From positions 1,922,001-1,986,000 of the forward strand of contig JAETXT010000011.1 of assembly GCA_019188255.1 (NCBI GenBank): a stretch of DNA of 64,000 nt, read 5' to 3'. How positions within the stretch are numbered: the stretch's first letter is position 1; every line of letters starts with the position of its first letter. Of the stretch, positions 20,877-29,118 are shown piece by piece. The stretch is from Verticillium longisporum. Taxonomy: Eukaryota > Ascomycota > Sordariomycetes > Glomerellales > Plectosphaerellaceae. The notes beneath the pieces are model-generated. The model had not been told where the DNA came from and searched no databases. It saw nothing but the letters and a program-made list of their open reading frames with translations. The translations under genes were made by a program, and so were the position numbers.

Positions 20877-22117
20877 ATGTCGACCAGAGACGTGCGGAGT
20901 ACCAGAAGACAGGCTGCTGCAGGACAGCAGACGGAGAACACCGAAGAACCAATGCAATCAAGACCCGATACAGAACAAGGACAAGATACCGAGAATGATA
21001 CACTCGATGACCTGCTGTTGATCACAGACGAGGAACTGGACCGACAGTTAGAGGAAGAACGGCGTAAACTCGCAAGGAAAAGGAAACACGAAGAACTAGC
21101 CGCGCTCCGAAGGGGAGACCCAACAAGCCCACCACCGGGAGCAACCAGCAGACCAGCACCAGCACTTAGGGCAACACCCTACGAAGAACCACAAGGCACG
21201 CCCTTCACGAAGATACAACTACCAGCTATTCGGTACAAGGGGACGTCCTGGTCGGAACTTAATACCTTCTTGTTTAGCCTCGACGTGCGATTCCAGCTCG
21301 ACGAGAAGAGTTTCCGCAGAGATATCGACAAAGTCGCATACGCGAGCAACTGCCTCACTGATGCCTTGCAGCGGAGATGGACATCGCATGTACAGACAGA
21401 ATACGGGTCCATCCACGAAGTCACCTGGAGAGCAATGGGGGCCTGGCTAAAGGGCGACGTGGACGACGATGATACCCGAGTGCTCCAGACAATCATCAAA
21501 CTACATGGGCGGGATCAGCGGTTTCAAGCCCCTGGTCAGAAATACCAAGACTTTGTGGACGCCTACGATAGCCTGGAAGCGGAGCTACCCGAACCCCTGC
21601 CGCAGATCTACAGGGTAACGCTTTTGCTTGCGAAACTTGACCAGATCTTGTGCAACAGATCATGGCCCAGGGAATTCCCCGCACAAGAACAGAGCTAAAT
21701 GGAGCAGCTAAGAGGGCAGAGACCCTACTGCGGACTAAGAGAAGCCTGAAACAACGCTGGGATAATGAGGAGAGAAGCCGAGACAACCCGCGACAGACCC
21801 AAAACAAGACCCACGGAAGAACAGCCGACGAGCAACCGCAAGGAAGAGACGACCGAAAACCAGGTAGCTGGCCGAACCAATCCACCACACCTCACGGGCC
21901 AACAACAGAACAGCGGCAGACAGACAGAAGAAGGCCCGAGGCCCTAGACGACGTCAGGTGCTACAATTGCAACAAGCATGGACACTACGCTAGCAGCTGC
22001 CCAGAGGCGTCGTGTACAAGTTGCGGAAAACAAGGCCACACGCATAAGTCGTGTAAGTGGCACTCGGCGGCAAACCGCGAACCGCTTGGGGGAAGAACAA
22101 CAGGAGACCCCCAATAG
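20877..22117 (+). CDS. Chromovirus Gag with CCHC zinc knuckle (frame broken once)
   Basis: Structural capsid/nucleocapsid protein. It starts MSTRDVRSTRRQ at 20877, 45 nt after the LTR, and has an acidic N-terminal region and a capsid-like middle (FLFSLDVRFQLDEKSF, HGRDQRFQ). The frame from the start ends at 21698. The homologous continuation lies in another frame beginning at the CC of 21641-21642 and contains the knuckle CYNCNKHGHYASSCPEASC followed by a second Cys-rich stretch CTSCGKQGHTHKSC. One missing C near 21641 would join them. The second frame ends at an in-frame TAG, 22115-22117, directly before the protease region. Whether that stop is a natural Gag terminator or a mutation is unclear. 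Confidence 0.85.
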
Positions 22118-23167
22118 GAAGAACCGCCGCTCCCGAGACCAAAACGGTACGAAGCAACTATTGAACTACGTATTGGCAATAGTTGGGTTAAGGGAGAGGC
22201 AATGCTAGACGGAGGAGCCGATGTCAACGTCATCAGCAGCGACCTCCTAAGGGAAGCCGGAGAACAGCTGGGGGAAAAGCAGGGCAAGCTAGGTGGGGCA
22301 TTCCGAAACAGGGAGACAAGCACCTACGGCGAAAAAGGATCACCAGCCGAGTAACGGATGACCCCGGGACAAAGCGCATGATGACAACAGAGTACACGGT
22401 AGCAGACAATATTGCGAACGGGTACGACGTCATCTTAGGAAGACCCTGGCTGGCCCAGGTACAGCCGATAAACGACTGGTTGCGGGGCCACTGGAGATAC
22501 CCCATCAGGAAACAAGACATCAGAATCATATCGACAAGAAAACAAATCAGGAGCGCAATCCACCAATCCCTAACGGTAGCCTCAATCATACCACAGAATG
22601 TATGGGCTCCCCACGGCACCCCGCAGGAGCACAACAAGAGAAACGAGCCACCCGCCATAGTCCCAGCGGAATACCACGAGTTCAGGGACGTATTCGATGT
22701 TGAACAAGCAGCAACCCTGCCGCAGCATCACCAATGGGATCATTCGATAGAACTCGAGGACGGAAAGAAACCACCCTTCGGACCCATCTACGCCCTAGCA
22801 GAAAAGGAATTGGAAACACTGAGGGAATACGTAAACGACTCGTTAAAAAAGGGATGGATCAGACACTCCACTAGCCCTGCTGGTGCCCCCGTACTGTTTG
22901 TCCCAAAGAAGGGTGGCAAGCTCAGGATGTGACACAATATGCGTCGTTTATATGGACGATATCTTGATATACTCAACAACACCAGAAGAACACCAGCGGA
23001 ACACCAGAGCGGTACTTAGAAGACTTCGAGAATGGAACCTCTACGTAAATCCAGAAAAATGCGACTTTAGCACGACAACGGTAGAGTTTCTAGGGTTCAT
23101 GATCTCCCCTACAGGCGTATACGTTGCGGAAGAACGAATTGCCGCAGTGAGGGACTGGCCGACCCCC
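22118..23167 (+). pseudogene. Chromovirus protease and reverse transcriptase remnant
   Basis: The protease region carries AMLDGGADVNVISSDL, where the usual D-S/T-G-A active site reads D-G-G-A. The frame shifts at the A run 22332-22336. The linker and RT fingers then follow (DVILGRPWLAQVQP, APVLFVPKKGGKLRM). At about 22928-22931 the sequence jumps directly to TICVVYMDDILIYS. Family members have roughly 100 residues here, including the motif-A aspartate, so about 0.3 kb is missing and the junction is also out of frame. The RT thumb ([15 protein letters not shown]) then runs to the C run 23163-23167, where the frame shifts again. The RT cannot be functional. Confidence 0.88.
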
Positions 23168-25060
23168 GATCCCTAAAAGACCTCCAAGGATTCCTTGGGT
23201 TTACGGGCTTTTATAGGCGTTTCATCAAGAACTACTCGAAAATCGCGGCCCCCTAACTAGCAAGAACGCCGAACAACCAGCAGCAGACTTCCAGCTGAAT
23301 ACCACTGACCTAGCAGCCTTCCAAAAACTGAAGTTCATGTTCACGAGGGCTCCTATCCTCCGGCACTTCGATAACAGATTAAAAACGAGAATTGAGCCCG
23401 ATGCATCAAACTTCGCAATTGGAGCAGTCCTGTCTCAACTGGAGAACGGCTGCTGGAAACCGGTTGCGTACTTTTCAAAAAGCTTAAAGGTGCAGAGCTA
23501 CGATACGATACGCCAGAAGCAGAAATGATGGCGATCGTGGAGTCTTTCAAGATATGGAGACAATACCTTGCCTACAGTGGATCAACAGTTGAGGTCCTAA
23601 CCGACCACCTTAACCACAAATATCTCATAGAAAAACCGAAGATCTCAGGACGACAGGGAAGATGGTTACAAGCGCTATCAGAGCTCGACTTCACCATCGA
23701 ATACCGGGCAGGCAACAGGAACCCGGCGGATGGCCTCTCTAGGAGGCCCGACCACAAGCCAAGTCAGGGAGAACAGGAGCAGGCGAGGGCACATCACCTA
23801 CCGTCGTGGACAAAACGATTCCTTAATATCGTCGGGGCTATCACCGCGACAGACCAGCAGCCAGACAACAGACCCATTGAAGAAGCTATCCTAGAAGCCC
23901 AGGGAAATGACACCTTCTGTGGGGCAAGAAAGGAGCAAAGGCTGCCCGACTGGCAAACAGAAGCAAGTGGCCTACTAACCTTTAAGAATAAGATCTTTAT
24001 TCCACAGGACAAGGCCCTCAGAAACGAAATCCTACAGCAAGCCCACGATAGCCCAACAGCGGGGCACCAAGGAGTCAGGAAGACTATTGCCCGGCTTAAA
24101 AATACATACTTCTGGAACAACTTAACCAAAGATGTTAAGGAATATGTCCCCACATGCCCAATGTGTCAGACAACAAAACCCCGACACCACAAGCCGTACG
24201 GCCAATTAGGCAGCCTACCGCCACCCAACGGTCCCTTTGAGGAAATATCCATGGACTTCATTACAGGACTCCCTAAGGTCGGCAAACAAGACGCTATACT
24301 AGTTATCGTGGACCGCTTCACAAAGCATGCCACATACGTACCAACCAGCAGTGGACTCACAGCAGCCGGTCTAGCAACCACGCTATGGGACCACGTGTTC
24401 AAGAGATATGGCCTCCCAAAAGGCATGGTCTCGGATAGAGGGTCACTGTTCACCAGCAAGTTTTGGACGACTTTGTGCAAGATGATGGGAACAAAGAGAC
24501 GACTCTCAACAGCCTTCCACCCACAGACCGACGGCCAGACAGAACGACAGAATCAGAACCTGGAACACTACCTCAGAGTGTTCTGCAACTACGAACAAAC
24601 GGACTGGATTTCCCTACTCCCTATGGCGGAATTCGTATATAACACATCATTCCACACAACAATCCAGCAATCACCAGCAGAAGCACTAATGGGATACAAC
24701 CCGGCCGGACCGGGGGACCTAGGCCGAGCCACGCGACGACAAGGGAACTCAGAGACAGCAGAACTGCAAGCAGCCCAGTGGATGACCAAGAGAAAGACAA
24801 TCCGTGGACTCTTGGAGACTAGCAGCAGACACCAGGCCCGCTATTACAACCGAGGAAGAATTCGGAAAGAATACGAGGTAGGAAACCTAGTTCTCCTCTC
24901 CACGAGAACGATTAAACAGCAGAGACCCAGCAAGAAGCTGTCCGATAAATACCTCGGACCATTTAGAATTACTGAGAAGATAGGTAGCCATGGTCTAGCA
25001 TATAGGCTACAGCTACCCCCAGCTACAAAGTACATAACGTATTCCACGTATCGTGCTTAG
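23168..25060 (+). CDS. Chromovirus RNase H and integrase
   Basis: After further frame changes at the C run 23249-23253 and at 23513-23514, the RNase H domain reads [15 protein letters not shown] and [12 protein letters not shown] long intact frame (23525-25060) follows, with [18 protein letters not shown]. It carries the integrase zinc-binding HHCC site (H...[12 protein letters not shown], then CPMCQ) and the DDE core: [20 protein letters not shown] and [13 protein letters not shown]. This integrase inserts cDNA into the genome. The frame stops at 25058-25060, shortly before the natural end, because of another single-base loss near 25033. Confidence 0.9.
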
Positions 25061-25518
25061 AAAATTGGAAAGGCAGAGAAAACCAACCACTACCTCAGCC
25101 ACGGGTCAACAAGATACTACCAGCCATGGGAACAGAAGACGTATACGCAGTCGAGAGAATAGTTAACCACAGGGGACCACCACGCAATCGGCAGTACCTC
25201 ATCAAGTGGGAAGGATACCCAGAAAGCGAGAATTCGTGGGAACTGCGGCGAAACGTGGCAGACGACCTCGTCAAGACATATGAACAATCACAAGGAAGAG
25301 CAGCAGCGGATCAACAGCAACCCAATTGGTATTCAGGGGTGGTCTGGCCCCCGGCCCTACTCCTGAGGAAGAATAACAAAAAAAAAAAGCAAAAGAAAAA
25401 CCAAGCAACAGGGGAGCACCAGCGGACCACCGGCGGTTCTCAAGCCGCCACCTCGCCATCACCTTCCTGGTTCTCGCCATCCTCCTCATCATCGGCGGCG
25501 CCAACAAGAGCATCATGA
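25061..25518 (+). CDS. Chromodomain C-terminus of the integrase
   Basis: In a frame one base away from the integrase body, the conserved linker VSCLENWKG leads into VYAVERIVNHRG, QYLIKWEGYP and ENSWE. This is a chromodomain with the aromatic-rich peptide-binding face typical of chromovirus integrases, which bind methylated histone tails and steer insertion into heterochromatin. The tail is low-complexity and Lys-rich over an A-rich tract (25377-25399) and stops at 25516-25518. The last 79 bp overlap the 3' end of the opposite-strand gene. Confidence 0.9.
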
Positions 25519-26297
25519 TTCTGGTAGATTATCAGCAGGCAAACAGCAGGTAACCAGCAAGCGACTTACGACCAGGGTGTAATTCTCCCGGATCTCGGAC
25601 TGGATGGTGACCAGCTTGGCGAGAGAACCGGCAATCTGCTGCAGGGCAGCGGCGGAGACCTCGGCGGCGGCGGCAGAGCGCTCGGCGGCCTGGGCGAGAC
25701 GATCGGCGGCGGCGAGGCGGCGAGCAGAGTACTCGCCAGCCTCCTGCTGATCGGCAGCAGCACGCTTCTCGGCGCTCAGCGCCTTGTCGTTTTTGCCCTT
25801 TTGGAGGGCCTTCTGGCCGGCGGTCTTGGCCATGTCGAAATTGGTCAAAAGAAATCTGTCAGCACCCGAACAACAGGTATCCAGCAGGTGGGCACTACTC
25901 ACCTTGAAGACACCGGTGTAGCCATTCTTGGCTACGGCCTCAGTGGCCAACTTGAGGGCGCGCATGGCGGCCTGGTGCTTGACGGGCACCTACAGGGGAT
26001 CAGCTGCCAGACAACAGGGGAACAAAAGGGGGCAACTTACGGCGAGGCACGGCTTACCTCCCTGGGCTGCTCCACAGTAGGAGCATTTGGCGGAACCAGC
26101 TACGCAAACGATCAGCCGACAATCAACAGCCAGACAGCAGCTCACTTACTGGCGTCCTCCTCGCAGCAAGGGTACTCCCCGCTCGTGGCGGGATTAAACT
26201 GCTTGCACATACGGTCGCAGCAGCGGAGGCACGGCAGGTCTCTGGCGGAGTACGCCTGTCCGGGCTCCCGGCGAGGGTTGGGAGGAAGAGGAGCCAT
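25440..26297 (-). CDS. Cysteine-rich protein gene antisense inside the chromovirus
   Basis: This is a spliced gene on the strand opposite to gag-pol, between pol and the 3' LTR. Translation from MAPLPPNPRREPG (ATG at 26295-26297) gives a Cys-rich N-terminus (LPCLRCCDRMCK, EYPCCEED, KCSYCGAAQGGKPCLAVP), then an Ala/Glu/Lys-rich helical, probably coiled-coil middle (EYSARRLAAADRLAQAAERS) and an acidic tail (GAADDEEDGENQEGDGEVAA) with stop TGA at 25440-25442. Introns with GT-AG ends are at 26100-26149, 25990-26040 and 25521-25569, and the joined frame encodes 235 residues. A further intron-like segment at 25856-25902 keeps the frame only if retained. Upstream non-coding or coding leader exons can be placed at 26298-26301, 26352-26378, 26430-26468 and 26523-26583. 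The Cys spacing resembles the small Zn-cluster-like proteins common in hypocrealean genomes, but I cannot name a function. There is no signal peptide or membrane segment. Confidence 0.75.
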
Positions 26298-26709
26298 TGC
26301 TCTACAGCTGATCAGCCATTGAACCGCGGGGAAACGTTGAGGGTAACTTACGAGCAGGAAATTGTTTGAATAATAGTACTACCGCTTTCAATCAGCAGGC
26401 AATCAACAGGCAGACACCAGCAGACTTACAAGTTGTTCTCGTCGAAGAATTGGAAAACCGGAATCGATCTAAGAACCACACCCAGTCAGCAACCATACAA
26501 CAGCCAGTCGCCAAGGGATCACCATGAAAGATATAAGGGTAGTATTGAGGAGGGGAGGAATACCGTCGTCGTCGTTGTTGTCGCTGAAGAAGAAGAAAAG
26601 ACGGAAACAACAGTCAGAAAATCCTCCCACAGATATACCGGAAACCCACAATAGGCTGCCCTGGAACAATAGCCATTCACCGAGTCCAAACAGCAAGAAA
26701 GGAAAGAAC

Positions 26710-26985
26710 GAAGAACAACAGATCAGCAAGTCCACACTGAAAGGCGAGCAACTGCTGATCAGCCACAGAAGAAGCCTATCAGATTGCCATTTGAGAACAG
26801 AACAATACAAGAATAACTAGGCAGAACCGAGACAAAGAAGGAGAACAGAAGAACATCAGAACAGCAAGACTACACTGGCAGGCCACCACCCGCTGATCAG
26901 CCACAGAAGAGAACCATCAGATTACCAAGTAAGAACAACGGAAGAACAAGAAGCAGAACCAAGACGAGAAGAAAGACACATAGAA
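26710..26985. repeat. Two direct tandem copies of about 138 bp
   Basis: Words such as CTGATCAGCCACAGAAGA recur with a spacing of 138 bp (near 26754 and 26892). Similar AGAACA-CAG-CAGCAAG blocks begin near 26710 and 26848. The copies are diverged. They lie upstream of the antisense gene and before the 3' LTR, so they may be part of its promoter or of the element's 3' untranslated region. Confidence 0.6.
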
Positions 26986-27223
26986 GCACCAAACTACAGC
27001 CATCAGACAACAAAGAACCAACCCAGAAACCCCAGCTAGTCAGCAGGAGGTGCTCATTGAGACAGACACTTGAGAACCAGACAGAAACCCAGAACACACA
27101 GACGTCTTTAGACCAGACAATACCAAACAGCCTAAGAGAGAACCACCTGGAACTCAACAGGGACCTTCAACCTAAACATTATATCATGCTTCGGGACGAA
27201 GCAAAGAGAGAGACGGGGCGTCA

Positions 27224-27437
27224 TGTCAGGACCTGAGGGAGGTATGAGACCAACAGGGGATCGCCTGTTGTTTGATCGTAGGAATCAAGAAGAGAGGACC
27301 GAGCGCAGTGAGGGAATAGTTATAAGAAAGGTCAACGGACTAAGATTTAGAGAAGGGTATCGATTATTCTATCTTCCTAGAGACCCCCAAGAGACCAACA
27401 GTTGAACCCTTCACTCGTTGCACAAGACTCCTTGACA
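27224..27437 (+). repeat. Chromovirus 3' LTR (214 bp)
   Basis: Second copy of the LTR, reading identical to 20619-20832. It is preceded by a purine-rich tract (AAAGAGAGAGACGGGG, about 27203-27218) that could prime plus-strand synthesis, and is followed by the target duplication GCTAT at 27438-27442. Confidence 0.96.
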
Positions 27438-28309
27438 GCTATGCTGATGGAGAGACTGGGGTATAATGAATACGTTTGTTAAGTAAGGCGGCACATACCT
27501 ATTGTAATGAACATATCTGACCGCCGTACTAGGGTGGTAATTAGGGCTCAATAATTACCCGCTTCATGGCTCTAAAGTATCCCAAAGCCGTTCAGGCCAT
27601 ACACATCAACATGATCCTAGCATTGCCGCCCGACCCGAAGAAATCGCCCCAGAAGTACGTTCAATACCAGACCAAAGACTACGATGAGCGAGACCTGAAG
27701 AATATAGAGAGAACGAACTAGTTTACCGCGCACGAGGTAGGATTTTGCCTCGATACTTCTAGCCTATCTATGTATTATTTTAACATTCTTTCCACGTCTT
27801 AGCGGGGCTATCAAAGAGTTCAAGAGACCAAGTATGTAACGCTCGGCTATGGCCTCCACGACTCCCCAGTTGCGATACTCGCGTGGTTCGTGGGCAAGCT
27901 CAAAGCTTGGACGGACGATTATCCGTGGACCAAGGAAGAGCTCATTAACTGGACATTCATTCACTATCAGGGTAGTCCGAGCGCTGCGATGCAGATTTAC
28001 AAAGAGGCGTTGGCTGTAGTGAACGATGATCCAGACAGCATGGTCAAACGCTACGTTTCGCAACCAGTCGGTGGTTCTGTTTTTCCTAAAGAGGTGCGTT
28101 CTCACGCAATATTTCAGCTTCTGCGACTGATCATATCCTGGCAGCTTTGGATGTCGCCTCGCGAGTGGATGGAGGAGACTTATAACATTCAGTTCTGGCG
28201 GCAGAAGGACAAAGGAGGGCACTTTGCTGCTTGGGAACAACCAGAAGCTCTGGTGAGCGATCTGCGAGACTTTTTTGGAGCTGATGGTCCAGTATTTGGG
28301 AAGCACTGA

Positions 28310-29118
28310 TTACAGTTACGCGTGAGCAGCAGTGTAGAAGGTCATCGACACCAATCCTGGTATCATCTTCATGTGATCGATTGTTCTCTTGAGGCTATCT
28401 TCAAGTTCAATCCCGCAGACCATAGATGTCCCCGGACAACCATCTAACTTGACTTGCAACATCCGGAGGACATAGGTGCCAGTGAGGCGGCGGGGTCGGG
28501 GAGTGTTTGGTCAGTGGGGCATCTTGTTAGGCCTCACGCACGCCGTTGCCTGTCACCAACGAGAGCGTCTAGTGCATTCGATATTTGAATGGGTTTGGAG
28601 ACTGAACCGAGAGAATGACCGGCTTGATAACACCTGCATGCGTTGGATTTGTAAGGAAGGAATGCATTGGAGATGCCTGGTTTTTAGTCCGACCTGGCTG
28701 CCGAAAGAGAGAGACGGCAAATCCTGGCATGGATGTTCTCATGCATCAATTCTAGCACCGAGCACTAGATATATCGCGCTTGTCGGCATCTCCAGCAACC
28801 AGGCTAGGTTCTTCGACGCAAGCCGCTTGTCCATAACGAGCGGTTGGGCGCGCTGTGGTAATGTGTCTCGGCATCATGCCCGACAATCCGCAGGGCCTAA
28901 CCCAACATGATGTCGTGTTTGCATCTCATGTCAACAATGTTGACGAGATTCAGCGAAGATTCTCCTGAGTTAGTAATAATAAGATGTGTCATGTATTTCA
29001 TAGGATATACAGATCTCTACATACTCGTGTCACATATTCGGTGATCAACAAGCGCACTGGAGCGATTGCGAGTTTCAACTACAGTGTACAAACATCCCCA
29101 TCTCGCACATCGCCGATC
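28310..29118. other. Intergenic, no gene supported
   Basis: Lies between the end of the hydrolase pseudogene and the short-chain dehydrogenase. A frame at 28476-28910 has no recognisable domain and weak codon bias. The last 150 bp probably form the promoter and leader of the dehydrogenase gene. Confidence 0.5.

Larger units (their letters stand above)
20619..27437 (+). mobile_element. Chromovirus (Ty3/gypsy LTR retrotransposon), defective, 6819 bp
   Basis: The element has 214-bp LTRs at both ends that appear identical base for base, with TGTCA...TGACA termini and a GCTAT target duplication. The interior holds gag with a zinc knuckle, protease, a reverse transcriptase with a large deletion, RNase H, an HHCC/DDE integrase and a C-terminal chromodomain, all on plus. 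A separate cysteine-rich gene lies on the minus strand before the 3' LTR. Protease-RT-RNase H-integrase order plus the chromodomain place it in the chromovirus branch of Ty3/gypsy. Identical LTRs mean recent insertion. The RT deletion and frame breaks mean it cannot make its own reverse transcriptase, so it either moved with help or decayed after insertion. Confidence 0.95.
19993..28309 (+). pseudogene. Epoxide hydrolase pseudogene (EHN plus alpha/beta hydrolase), split by a retrotransposon
   Basis: The left part (19993-20618) encodes an epoxide hydrolase N-terminal domain (NDLKIGH..., VQFWRNEYN, FKTTIQVPSFEALGIHFLH) and the oxyanion-hole HGWP, here with a stop at the W. The right part (27443-28309) continues with ERLGYNEY, the altered nucleophile site GGN*GS, RFMALKYPKAVQAIH and LGYGLHDSPVA, and ends with DKGGHFAAWE, which carries the catalytic His, then a stop at 28307-28309. 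Introns can be placed at 20395-20450, 27738-27802 and 28094-28144. In-frame stops occur at 20180, 20249, 20393/20451 (split), 20515, 20596, 27542 and 27720, and the likely start codon is ATA at 19993-19995. Every one is explained by a single C-to-T or G-to-A change at CpA/TpG. The catalytic Asp codon at 27539-27541 is AAT (Asn). The part after about 27.8 kb reads open. The split by the chromovirus falls within the hydrolase coding region. Confidence 0.88.

Noticed and set aside
25856..25902. Firm intron call in the antisense gene
   Set aside because: Splicing breaks the frame and retention keeps it. Reported as ambiguous instead.
25440..26583. Antisense gene as an env-like gene of the retrotransposon
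   Set aside because: It is on the opposite strand, with no signal peptide or membrane segment, and its introns would be unusual for an env gene.
28476..28910. 144-codon frame after the hydrolase pseudogene
   Set aside because: No recognisable domain, and Trp/Cys/His-rich like chance translation.
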